Below the pieces are notes generated by a model. The model saw only the letters and a list, made by a program, of their open reading frames with translations. It did not search any database and was not told where the DNA came from. Shown here in pieces: positions 1 through 7,151 of a DNA stretch of 17,808 nt (position 1 is its first letter; each line of letters starts with the position of its first letter). This DNA comes from CAG-390 sp964384555 (GTDB lineage: Bacteria; Bacillota; Clostridia; Oscillospirales; CAG-272), in the NCBI GenBank assembly GCA_964384555.1, contig CAYLLA010000034.1, positions 1 to 17,808 of the forward strand, read 5' to 3'. A program made the position numbers and the translations under genes.

Positions 1-12
1 AAGATGCGACTC

Positions 13-43
13 TTGCCAAGCCTTTTCGTGACTGATGAGAAGG
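13..43. repeat. Dispersed repeat copy A (partial hairpin)
   Basis: The segment starting TTGCCAAGCCTT at about 13 closely matches 17465-17476 near the other end of the window, and the similarity reaches back to base 1. Here CCTTTTC (21-27) pairs with GAGAAGG (37-43), including one G-T pair. The outer half of the right arm seen in the 17.5 kb copy is missing, so this looks like a decayed copy of an intergenic repeat. Confidence 0.5.
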
Positions 44-49
44 TAAAAC

Positions 50-71
50 TAAGATCTCCGCCGCGCGGAAA
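50..71. repeat. TCCGC/GCGGA hairpin repeat, copy 1
   Basis: TCCGC (57-61), loop CGC and GCGGA (65-69) form a short stem flanked by TAAGATC on the left and an AT-rich stretch on the right. The reverse complement of 12989-13010 matches this block at 19 of 22 positions. The stem recurs at 4866-4896 and 15479-15493. Function unknown. Confidence 0.5.
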
Positions 72-115
72 TTTTCCTTTTTAATTTAAATTCCGTGCAA
101 ATTTCTTTCAAGAAC

Positions 116-133
116 CCCCGATGCACATCGGGG
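116..133 (+). promoter_or_regulatory. Leader hairpin before the CvpA-like gene
   Basis: CCCCGAT (116-122) and ATCGGGG (127-133) pair around the loop GCAC. The structure ends a few bases before the ribosome site at 137-144. No U-run follows, so it is not an obvious terminator. An in-frame upstream ATG at 121 lies inside the stem, which argues against its use. A role in mRNA stability or translation is inference only. Confidence 0.45.
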
Positions 134-136
134 CAG

Positions 137-144
137 AAAAGGAG
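137..144 (+). promoter_or_regulatory. Ribosome binding site fixing the start at 154
   Basis: AAAAGGAG lies 9 nt before the ATG at 154. The longer reading frame from ATG 121 has no comparable site. The same AAGGA...ATAACAAAATG arrangement precedes scfA. Confidence 0.7.
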
Positions 145-153
145 CATAACAAA

Positions 154-1668
154 ATGGATATAGCGGCATCAATGATAAAATTGATCATTCCGCTGATAGT
201 AGCGGCATTTGCGGCGGTGGCCGCGCTTTTTGCCGCGCTCGGCGGCATTCGGCGCTCGGTGGTGAACCTCCTTTGTATGGTGGTGGCGCTGGCACTTGCC
301 TTTGCCTTTGCCGCCCCGCTTGCTACGGCGATAGCCGGCAAGCTTGAGTCGCACCTCGGCTCGTCAAACGCAGAGCTGGCAGAGGCCATGCCCACTCTTG
401 CATCGCTTATCAACAGCATGCCCCGCGCCCTGCTTGCGCCAATGCTCTTCGGTGCGCTCTTTGCCGTGCTTGCGATAATATTTGCAATTGTCGGAGCGGT
501 GGTGTCCCGCTTGGTCTTTCATCGCAACGATTGGGATCGCGGCGCGGCATCCCGCCTCGGCGGCGCATGCGTGGGACTTATCAGCGGCCTTTTGGTGATA
601 TCGGTACTGCTCATGCCCATTGCGGGATACGCATCAATGGCGGTCGATACCGCCCGCGTGCTCGGTGAGGCGGATGATGATGCCCCTGCTGCGAACGGCA
701 GTGACCCGGACTCGGCTTTTACCTCGCTTGGCGCCATGCGCGAGATGCTCGGCGCGCTTGACGAGGTCACGCCCGTCCTCTCGCCGCTATGTGAGAGCGG
801 GTATATGCGCATCCTTTGCGCGGCCGGCGGCAGTGCGATGTTTGATACGCTTTGCCGCGTGGAGCGGGACGGCGTGCGCACGCCGCTGTCGGATATCCTG
901 CCGCGCACTGCGGTCTTGGTGGTGGATGTCCTGCCGCTGACCGATGCTGCCCCCGCCGATTACGGCGAGGAGCAATGCGCGGCCATCGATGCGCTTGCCG
1001 CCGATGTGGCGGAGGATGAGCTGGCCGCCGCAGTGATAGCGGAGGCGCTTGCCGGCGTGTCATCCTCATGGCTTGAGGGGCGCGACTTTTTGGGGCTTGA
1101 ATGCCCCGCCATGGATGCCCGCATCCGCCCGGTCGCCGAGGCACTTATGCGGACATTACGCGAGTGCGACTCAAAGCTTTTGCGCGAAAACATGCTCCCG
1201 CTTGCCAAGGTCGCAAGGCTTTTGATAGAGAACAAGTCGATCTTTCTTGGCGGCGCGAATGTAATGGACTCGATAATAGCCGGCAGATTTGCCATTGAGC
1301 TTTTGGAGGTCGCCGAGGAGTGCGAGCTTTTGCGCTCGGCCGCGGAGGCGGCGCGTATGGCGGGCGTGGGCTATGTCGGAGACAGCCTTGGCCTTACCGC
1401 CGAGGAGAGTGCCGCCGCCGCGGAGCTGGCGGGAAAGATAGCGGAGAGCGTTAACCGCGCCATGGCGGACGGGGATGTAACGGCCGCCGTCGAGCAGCTT
1501 GGCGAGGATATAAAAAAGACCGCCGCGGACTACGGTATTGAGATATCCGACGAGCTTTTGCCGCTGGCGGGCGAGTATATGCTTGATGCATTTGAGGATA
1601 TGCCGCAGGTCACCGCCGAGGATATCTTTTCTATGTTTGCCGCGGCCGCGGCAAATGCCGAAAATTGA
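154..1668 (+). CDS. CvpA-like membrane protein with long C-terminal domain
   Basis: Product of 504 aa. The first ~160 residues contain four hydrophobic segments (about 7-29, 36-60, 92-120 and 134-158). Their layout resembles the CvpA (colicin V production) family: a GxRR-type turn after the first helix (residues 30-34) and a small-residue-rich fourth helix beginning RLGG (134-137). Typical CvpA proteins are only about 160-200 aa. Here roughly 340 further residues follow, rich in Ala, Glu and Leu, predicted by eye as mostly helical and soluble, with no domain I recognise. The start at 154 is chosen for its AAAAGGAG site. The gene lies just upstream of scfA but is separated from it by a strong promoter, so a shared function is not implied. 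The family link rests on topology rather than a diagnostic motif; the alternative is an uncharacterised Clostridia membrane protein. Confidence 0.6.
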   Translation: MDIAASMIKLIIPLIVAAFAAVAALFAALGGIRRSVVNLLCMVVALALAFAFAAPLATAIAGKLESHLGSSNAELAEAMPTLASLINSMPRALLAPMLFGALFAVLAIIFAIVGAVVSRLVFHRNDWDRGAASRLGGACVGLISGLLVISVLLMPIAGYASMAVDTARVLGEADDDAPAANGSDPDSAFTSLGAMREMLGALDEVTPVLSPLCESGYMRILCAAGGSAMFDTLCRVERDGVRTPLSDILPRTAVLVVDVLPLTDAAPADYGEEQCAAIDALAADVAEDELAAAVIAEALAGVSSSWLEGRDFLGLECPAMDARIRPVAEALMRTLRECDSKLLRENMLPLAKVARLLIENKSIFLGGANVMDSIIAGRFAIELLEVAEECELLRSAAEAARMAGVGYVGDSLGLTAEESAAAAELAGKIAESVNRAMADGDVTAAVEQLGEDIKKTAADYGIEISDELLPLAGEYMLDAFEDMPQVTAEDIFSMFAAAAANAEN

Positions 1669-1677
1669 CTCCACCTA

Positions 1678-1706
1678 TTGACAAGCATATTTTTTTGTGA
1701 TATAAT
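1678..1706 (+). promoter_or_regulatory. Perfect-consensus sigma-A promoter of scfA
   Basis: TTGACA (1678-1683), a 17-nt spacer, then TATAAT (1701-1706). TG at 1698-1699 adds an extended -10 element. All twelve hexamer positions match consensus. The start of transcription would fall near 1713, giving a leader of about 50 nt before scfA. Confidence 0.88.
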
Positions 1707-1765
1707 CATATCTGTAGAAGACGATGGCGTTCCGCTTTGGCACGTCAGGAAAGGAATATAACAAA

Positions 1766-1921
1766 ATGAAGCATATCATCACCATAAAGACCCGCAATCT
1801 TTGCGACAGCGCAAAGCGCGGTGGTTGCGGCGAGTGCCAGACCTCCTGTCAGTCCGCTTGCAAGACCAGCTGCGGTATTGCCAACCAGAAGTGCGAAAAG
1901 GGCACAAAGGTAAGCAAATGA
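1766..1921 (+). CDS. scfA: SCIFF ranthipeptide precursor (six cysteines in forty-five)
   Basis: A 51-aa precursor beginning MKHI, with a leader of about 20 residues and the conserved core CGECQTSCQSACKTSC followed by NQKC. The six family cysteines are C21, C24, C28, C32, C36 and C43. The adjacent radical SAM maturase is known to install a Cys thioether on this class of peptide, whose cellular role is debated (signalling has been proposed). Two oddities: an additional Cys at position 13 in the leader, and Gly37 directly after C36, where characterised members as I recall carry the acceptor Thr. The start at 1766 is supported by AAAGGAA at 1750-1756 and the family MKHI start; an in-frame ATG at 1724 lacks a ribosome site. 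A strong promoter precedes the gene and a terminator follows, so a short abundant transcript is expected. Confidence 0.95.
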   Translation: MKHIITIKTRNLCDSAKRGGCGECQTSCQSACKTSCGIANQKCEKGTKVSK

Positions 1922-1928
1922 TCTTCCG

Positions 1929-1972
1929 ATCGGGGCTTGTGCGCGTAAGCGACACGGCCCCGATGTTTTTTT
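1929..1972 (+). terminator. Intrinsic terminator/attenuator between scfA and scfB
   Basis: ATCGGGGC (1929-1936) pairs with GCCCCGAT (1957-1964). Inside, GTGCGC (1939-1944) pairs with GCG-CAC (1949-1955, one bulged A) around a GTAA tetraloop. Seven T residues follow at 1966-1972, in a longer T-rich stretch to about 1999. No separate promoter is evident before scfB, so scfB is probably made by readthrough at a lower level than scfA. Confidence 0.88.
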
Positions 1973-2013
1973 GTTTATTTGTTCTTGTTTTTTATTTTTG
2001 AAAGGGATCTTAA

Positions 2014-3420
2014 ATGATACATCAGTATAAGCTTTTTGGATATAACATAATTCTTGACGTTTGCTCGGGTGCCGTGCATGTTGTGGACGATGTGACATAT
2101 GATATGATCGAGCTTTATGAGTCGCACACGCGGGAGGAGATACTCTCGTTGATCGGCGAAAAGTACGCGGGGCGGCTTTGCGCAGGCGAGGCCGAGGAGT
2201 GCCTGGAGCAGATAGAGGAGCTGCGCCGCGGCGGCGAGCTGTTTACCGAGGATACCTTTGAGCCTATGGCGGGCGAGCTTAAGGCACGCACGGCGGGAGT
2301 TGTAAAGGCGCTGTGCCTGCACGTGGCGCACACCTGCAATCTCAATTGCTCCTATTGCTTTGCAAGCCAGGGCAAGTATCACGGTGACCGCGCGGTAATG
2401 AGCTACGAGGTCGGCCGCAGAGCTTTGGATTTTCTCATCGAAAACTCGGGCACGCGCCGCAATCTTGAGGTAGACTTTTTCGGCGGTGAGCCGCTTATGA
2501 ATTTTGATGTGGTAAAACAGCTCGTGGCCTATGCACGCTCAATAGAAAAGGCGGCGGGCAAGAACTTTCGTTTTACCCTTACCACCAACGGCATGCTGAT
2601 AGATGATGACGTTATAGATTTTGCCAACCGCGAGATGAGCAATGTGGTGTTGAGTCTTGACGGCAGGCGCGAGGTGCATGACCGCTTCCGTGTTGACTAC
2701 GCGGGCCGCGGCAGCTGGGATAGGATAGTGCCGAAATTCCAAAAGCTCGTTGAGGCTCGCGGCGGCAAGGATTATTACATGCGCGGCACGTTTACCCACG
2801 CAAACCCCGACTTTTTGCGGGATATCGAGACTATGCTCGATCTCGGCTTTACAGAGCTTTCAATGGAGCCTGTCGTGTGCGCCGAGGGTGACCCCTCCGC
2901 GCTGACACAGGAGGATCTGCCCATCCTGCTTGACCAGTATGAAAAGCTTGGCGAGCTTATGCTCCGCCGCGACCGCGAGGGACGGCCGTTTACATTCTAT
3001 CATTATATGATCGACCTTGAGGGCGGCCCTTGCATCTATAAAAGAATATCCGGGTGCGGCTCGGGAACCGAATACATGGCCGTTACCCCTTGGGGCGACC
3101 TCTACCCTTGCCACCAGTTTGTGGGTGAGGAGCGCTTTCGCCTTGGCGATATCTGGACGGGCGTGACAAATCACGAGGTGCAGGGCGAGTTTGCCGCATG
3201 TAATGTTTACGCGCATCCCGAATGCCGCAACTGCTGGGCGCGGCTCTACTGCTCCGGCGGCTGTGCCGCAAACGCGTATCATTCCACAGGCAAGGTCACG
3301 GGCGTTTATAAATACGGCTGTGAGCTTTTCCGCAAGCGTATGGAATGCGCCATTGCCGTGGCGGTGGATCGCACCTTCCGTGAAAACGGCGGCGATGACG
3401 GCGATAACGATAATGCGTAA
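2014..3420 (+). CDS. scfB: SCIFF radical SAM maturase (thioether-forming)
   Basis: A 468-aa enzyme that uses S-adenosylmethionine to form a Cys thioether crosslink in the ScfA peptide. Residues 1 to ~90 form a PqqD-like peptide-recognition region. The radical SAM cluster motif CNLNCSYC gives C108, C112 and C115. Then come the FFGGEP SAM-binding loop (155-160), LTTNG (189-193) and LSLDG (213-217). The C-terminal SPASM region has many cysteines for auxiliary Fe-S clusters, including C340, C348, C366, C404, C407, C413, C417 and C436, with CHQF and CSGGC motifs. Length is normal for the family. AAAGGGA (2001-2007) supports the ATG at 2014. The gene follows scfA after a terminator, the canonical pairing. 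The acidic Asp/Asn-rich tail (459-468) looks variable. Confidence 0.95.
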   Translation: MIHQYKLFGYNIILDVCSGAVHVVDDVTYDMIELYESHTREEILSLIGEKYAGRLCAGEAEECLEQIEELRRGGELFTEDTFEPMAGELKARTAGVVKALCLHVAHTCNLNCSYCFASQGKYHGDRAVMSYEVGRRALDFLIENSGTRRNLEVDFFGGEPLMNFDVVKQLVAYARSIEKAAGKNFRFTLTTNGMLIDDDVIDFANREMSNVVLSLDGRREVHDRFRVDYAGRGSWDRIVPKFQKLVEARGGKDYYMRGTFTHANPDFLRDIETMLDLGFTELSMEPVVCAEGDPSALTQEDLPILLDQYEKLGELMLRRDREGRPFTFYHYMIDLEGGPCIYKRISGCGSGTEYMAVTPWGDLYPCHQFVGEERFRLGDIWTGVTNHEVQGEFAACNVYAHPECRNCWARLYCSGGCAANAYHSTGKVTGVYKYGCELFRKRMECAIAVAVDRTFRENGGDDGDNDNA

Positions 3421-3442
3421 TGCATAATAAAAGTTAAAAATA

Positions 3443-4789
3443 ATGAAGATCGGAACACCGATAGCTGATTTTGTGCGCGGATACGCGGCGGGCGAGCCGC
3501 TTCGCTTGCATATGCCGGGTCACAAGGGCGCGGGCGAGCTTGAGCGGCTGGATATTACCGAAATAGACGGCGCGGACAGCCTCTATGAGGCTCACGGTAT
3601 CATTCGCGAGAGTGAGACGGCGGCATCCGCCCTTTATTCCTGCCCTACCTTTTATTCCGCCGAGGGCTCATCCCTCTGCATCCGCGCCATGCTTTATTTG
3701 GCGACCGTTGCGGCGGGCGGGGAGCGCACCACCGTGCTGGCCGCAAGAAACGTCCACCGCAGCTTTGTTTACGCCGCCGCACTCCTTGATATCGATGTGC
3801 GCTGGCTCATGGGCGCGGGCAGCTCTTATCTTTCCTGCCGCCCCACGGCCGCGGAGCTTGAATGTGAGCTTGCCGCCATGGAGCGCGCGGGTCGCTCCCC
3901 CGCGGCGGTGTATGTTACATCCCCCGATTACCTTGGGTATGTGGCGGATATTGGCGGGCTTGCCGCCGTTTGCCGCAAGCGGGGCGTGCCGTTTATCGTT
4001 GATAACGCGCACGGCGCGTATTTCGGCTTTTGCCGCGGCACGTCACACCCGATAGCACTGGGCGCGACCATGGCATGCGATTCGGCGCACAAAACACTGC
4101 CGGTCCTAACCGGCGGCGCGTATCTGCATATCTCACCCGATGCACCGCGCGTGCTTTGCGAGGGCGCACACCGCGCCATGGCGCTGTTTGGCTCAACAAG
4201 CCCGTCTTATCTCATCCTGCGCTCGCTGGATCTGGCAAATGCACGTCTGGCGGCGGAGCTGCCGCGCGAGCTTTCGGCAATTGCCGATTCAGTGGCCGCT
4301 TGCCGCACGCGGCTTGAGGAGCTGGGCATGACGGCGGTCGGGGACGAGCCACTCAAGCTCACCCTGCTTACAAAAAAATGGGGATATACCGGCGGCGAGG
4401 CGGCAAAGCACCTGATAGAGCGTGGTATCGTGCCGGAATTTTATGACGACGACCATTTGGTAATGATGTTCTCACCCTGTAACGGAGAGGGCGCGGCGGA
4501 GAGAGTCAGTACCGCCTTTGCCTCCCTGCCGCGGCGGGAGGAGATCGCCTCCGCCCCGCCCGCAGTTGCGGTGGGGGAGACGGTCATGTCCCTGCGCCGA
4601 GCCATCTTCTCGCCCGCCGAGCGGGTGGAGATCGAGGCGTCCCTCGGGCGCGTGCTGGCCGACCCCGGGGTCTCCTGCCCGCCCGCCGTGCCGATAGTCC
4701 TCCCGGGAGAGCGCATCACCCCCGCCGCCATCGAGGCGTTTAAATATTATAAATATACCGACTGCCTTGTGGTCAGGGAGAACGGATAG
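3443..4789 (+). CDS. Short-form Orn/Lys/Arg decarboxylase-family PLP enzyme
   Basis: A 448-aa fold-type I PLP enzyme of the YaaO/SpeA-like branch. HMPGHK is at 23-28 and TEIDGADSL at 39-47. The PLP-ring Asp is probably D187 in DNAHG; relatives I remember read DEAHG. The Schiff-base Lys is K217 in DSAHKTLP (213-220). The size fits the short Firmicutes group, which lacks the large wing domain of the E. coli biodegradative enzymes. Proteins of this group are annotated as arginine, lysine or ornithine decarboxylases, but the substrate cannot be read from the sequence. It begins 22 bp after scfB with no clear AGGAG site (preceding sequence AAGTTAAAAATA), suggesting cotranscription and perhaps translational coupling. 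In many Firmicutes this gene sits beside tmk; its SCIFF-side location here is different. Confidence 0.85.
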   Translation: MKIGTPIADFVRGYAAGEPLRLHMPGHKGAGELERLDITEIDGADSLYEAHGIIRESETAASALYSCPTFYSAEGSSLCIRAMLYLATVAAGGERTTVLAARNVHRSFVYAAALLDIDVRWLMGAGSSYLSCRPTAAELECELAAMERAGRSPAAVYVTSPDYLGYVADIGGLAAVCRKRGVPFIVDNAHGAYFGFCRGTSHPIALGATMACDSAHKTLPVLTGGAYLHISPDAPRVLCEGAHRAMALFGSTSPSYLILRSLDLANARLAAELPRELSAIADSVAACRTRLEELGMTAVGDEPLKLTLLTKKWGYTGGEAAKHLIERGIVPEFYDDDHLVMMFSPCNGEGAAERVSTAFASLPRREEIASAPPAVAVGETVMSLRRAIFSPAERVEIEASLGRVLADPGVSCPPAVPIVLPGERITPAAIEAFKYYKYTDCLVVRENG

Positions 4790-4865
4790 AAGCTTCGCGA
4801 GTGAAGTTGCATGCGGTTGAAAAAGAGATCCGCTTGGCGAATTTCGCATCAAGTGTAAAGCTATA

Positions 4866-4896
4866 TCCGCAGGGGATACTATCGCTCTCCCGCGGA
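4866..4896. repeat. Intergenic hairpin with TCCGC/GCGGA stem, copy 2
   Basis: TCCGC (4866-4870) pairs with GCGGA (4892-4896). After one mismatch, GGGGA (4872-4876) pairs with TCTCC (4886-4890), including one G-T pair, around a 9-nt loop. An A-rich stretch follows on the + strand, so it is not a + strand terminator. The remainder of 4790-4948 holds no supported gene or clear promoter. Confidence 0.45.
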
Positions 4897-4948
4897 AAAA
4901 ATAAAAAATTTATCCATCAAAAAATAATTTATAAGGGAGTGAATACTT

Positions 4949-5863
4949 ATGATCAAGCTTGGAATGTACCTTTTGCGCGATCCTGCGCACAGTGACGAGG
5001 AGCGGTTGCGCATGATGCGTGCGGCGGGCTTTGACTTTGTCTGCATCGGTATGAAGCCGTATGCCGACGGCGACACCCGCGAGACCGTAGCCCTTTGCGA
5101 GCGGCTGGGGATCCCGGTGGAGAACATCCACCTGACCGGCACCAAGACCACCTGCATTTGGGACGAGACAGATGAGGGCGAGAAGATAGCCGACCGCTAC
5201 TGCCGCGAGATCGAGTATTGCTCCTCACTTGGCGTCAAGACCGGCATTGCGCACGTCACTTGGGGGCACCGCGCCGTGCCGCCGATAAACGAGACGGCGC
5301 TCCACCGCTATGAGCGGATAGCCGACTGCGCCGCACGTTGCGGCTTTGTCCTGTCTCTTGAAAATTCGGTATACCCGGAGTATCTTTACGCCGTAATGGG
5401 ACGCCTGTGGGGGCATCCCGGCATCGGCTTTTGCTTTGACAGCGGCCACCGCAACGCGTTTGCGCCAAAGGAAGATTTTCTCGGTCGCTTTGGCCATATC
5501 CTCACGGCGCTCCACCTGCAGGATAACAACGGCGCGGATGATCTGCACGTAATGCCGATGGACGGCTGTGCGCCGTGGGAGGAGATAGCCCGCTCGCTGG
5601 CGCGGACCTCCTTTGCACGCGAAAAGATATGCGCCGAGATAAGCTCGGATACCTTTAAGACCATGAAAGGGCTCACCGCCGAGGAGGTGGCGCGCTCTGT
5701 CGCCCCCATGGCGATATCCGGCGACCCTGCGCTTTTGCGAGTGACGGACGGCGGATTTTATGTTTACGAAACGCTGAACTACGAGCAGCGGCTGTATCGT
5801 CTGGCCGCCGCCATGCAAAAGATAGCCGGAATGATAGAAAAATACGCGGCGGAGGATATCTAA
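4949..5863 (+). CDS. Sugar phosphate isomerase/epimerase-like TIM-barrel protein
   Basis: A 304-aa protein of the xylose isomerase-like/AP endonuclease family 2 TIM-barrel superfamily. These enzymes isomerise or epimerise sugars, keto-polyols or related metabolites using a divalent metal held at the C-terminal ends of the strands. Candidate metal and catalytic residues are visible: H61 (NIHLTG), E138 (LSLENS), D164 and H167 (CFDSGH), H189 and D192 (LHLQDN), H200, and E230 (CAEIS). AAGGGAG at 4933-4939 supports the ATG at 4949. It is followed after three bases by the FAD oxidoreductase gene, so the two are cotranscribed and probably act on one pathway. The substrate is unknown. No signal peptide is seen, so it should be cytoplasmic. 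Confidence 0.85.
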   Translation: MIKLGMYLLRDPAHSDEERLRMMRAAGFDFVCIGMKPYADGDTRETVALCERLGIPVENIHLTGTKTTCIWDETDEGEKIADRYCREIEYCSSLGVKTGIAHVTWGHRAVPPINETALHRYERIADCAARCGFVLSLENSVYPEYLYAVMGRLWGHPGIGFCFDSGHRNAFAPKEDFLGRFGHILTALHLQDNNGADDLHVMPMDGCAPWEEIARSLARTSFAREKICAEISSDTFKTMKGLTAEEVARSVAPMAISGDPALLRVTDGGFYVYETLNYEQRLYRLAAAMQKIAGMIEKYAAEDI

Positions 5864-5866
5864 GCC

Positions 5867-7096
5867 ATGAACGAGATAAAGATAACAAAAAACGTGCCGG
5901 TAGTCGGCGAATATGATGTTTGCGTGTGCGGCGGAGGTCCTGCCGGCTGGGTGGCGGCGGTCGCCGCGGCGCGGGACGGCGCACATGTGGCGCTGGTCGA
6001 GCGCATGGGCTTCCTCGGCGGCGCTTGCACCGCGGGGTATGTCATCCCAATCAGCGGATTTTTCAAGGGGGGCAAGCGCCGTATCGGCGGTATCGCTTGG
6101 GAGTATATCGAGCGCCTTGAGGCTGTGGGCGGTGCGCAGGTGGAATATCCGCGCGGGCATGTGTCTGTTGATATCGAGTATTGCAAGCGTGAGATCGATC
6201 GCATGGTCGAGGAGGCGGGAGTGGAGCTTTACACCAACTCCTATCTTTCCGGCGCGATGACAGACGGCGGGCGGATAACTCATGTTACAATCGAGAACAA
6301 AAACGGTACCGAGGCCATAGCAGCGCAGTGCTTTATCGATGCCACCGGGGACGGCGACCTTATGGCCGCCGCGGGCGTGCCGTATGTCGTCAGTGACCAC
6401 CCGCAGCCGCTTTCCTATTGTTTTGAGCTGGTGGGAGTGGATGTTACCACCCCGCTGTTGCGGGATCATATACACCACAACGGCCTGATCCCCGCCTCGC
6501 AAAATGATACACTGCACGAGTTTTTGGTGCAAAAGCACAAGGAGGGCAAGGCGCCGCTCTTTGGCGGACCCTGGTTCAATACCGAGCTTAACGGCGGGCG
6601 GCTGATAGTCAACGTCACCCGCGACCCCGCAAGCGTGCTGGATAATCGCGCCTACGGCGCGGCGGAGCGGCGCATGCGGCGGGATATCTTTACCATTGTT
6701 GAGCTGTGGCGGGAGAACTTCCCCGAGTTTAAAAACGCCGTTATATCCTCCACCGCCGCAAACGCGGGCGTGCGTGAGGGACGTCACCTGTGCGGGCGGT
6801 ATACGCTGACGGGTGATGATATCTTCAGCGGTGTTAAGTTTGAGGATTCTGTGGCGGCGGTCACGCATGTGGTGGATATCCACCGCACCGACGGCGGCGA
6901 GCAGAGGCTTATTCAGTTCAAGGAGCCGGGGTATGTCCCATATCGCGCCATGGTGACGGACGCGTGCGAAAATCTTATCGCCGCGGGCAGAAATGTCTCG
7001 GCGGACGAGATAGCCCACGCCACACTGCGCGTGCAGGCCACTGCCATGGCCATCGGCGAGGCCGCAGGTCACGCCGCGGCGAAGATGTGCGAATAA
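5867..7096 (+). CDS. FAD-dependent oxidoreductase (FAD_oxidored type)
   Basis: A 409-aa flavoprotein. The N-terminal dinucleotide-binding fold carries GGGPAG (22-27) and the ribose-binding acid E45 at the end of the second strand. LGGACTAG (50-57) matches the conserved loop of the PF12831 family. DATGDGDL (158-165) is the second FAD motif, and the C-terminal block from GYVPYRAM through AAGRNVSADE to AIGEAAGHAAA (355-405) completes the FAD site. Related proteins are poorly characterised and often linked to sugar or polyol metabolism. The ATG lies three bases after the preceding stop, with GGAGG (5851-5855) inside the upstream gene: tight translational coupling with the isomerase-like gene. A palindromic terminator follows. 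Substrate unknown; no membrane segment or signal peptide seen. Confidence 0.87.
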   Translation: MNEIKITKNVPVVGEYDVCVCGGGPAGWVAAVAAARDGAHVALVERMGFLGGACTAGYVIPISGFFKGGKRRIGGIAWEYIERLEAVGGAQVEYPRGHVSVDIEYCKREIDRMVEEAGVELYTNSYLSGAMTDGGRITHVTIENKNGTEAIAAQCFIDATGDGDLMAAAGVPYVVSDHPQPLSYCFELVGVDVTTPLLRDHIHHNGLIPASQNDTLHEFLVQKHKEGKAPLFGGPWFNTELNGGRLIVNVTRDPASVLDNRAYGAAERRMRRDIFTIVELWRENFPEFKNAVISSTAANAGVREGRHLCGRYTLTGDDIFSGVKFEDSVAAVTHVVDIHRTDGGEQRLIQFKEPGYVPYRAMVTDACENLIAAGRNVSADEIAHATLRVQATAMAIGEAAGHAAAKMCE

Positions 7097-7099
7097 CAA

Positions 7100-7143
7100 A
7101 TAAAAATATCGGGAGATGCAATTGCATCTCCCGATATTTTTAT
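7100..7143. terminator. Bidirectional terminator, 44-bp perfect palindrome
   Basis: Bases 7100-7143 form an uninterrupted inverted repeat centred between 7121 and 7122, with A-rich left and T-rich right ends (ATATCGGGAGATGC and its complement). It lies 3 nt after the stop of the FAD oxidoreductase and 8 nt from the stop of the oppositely oriented Gfo/Idh/MocA gene, so it can end transcription from both sides. Confidence 0.93.
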
Positions 7144-7151
7144 GTTTGATC

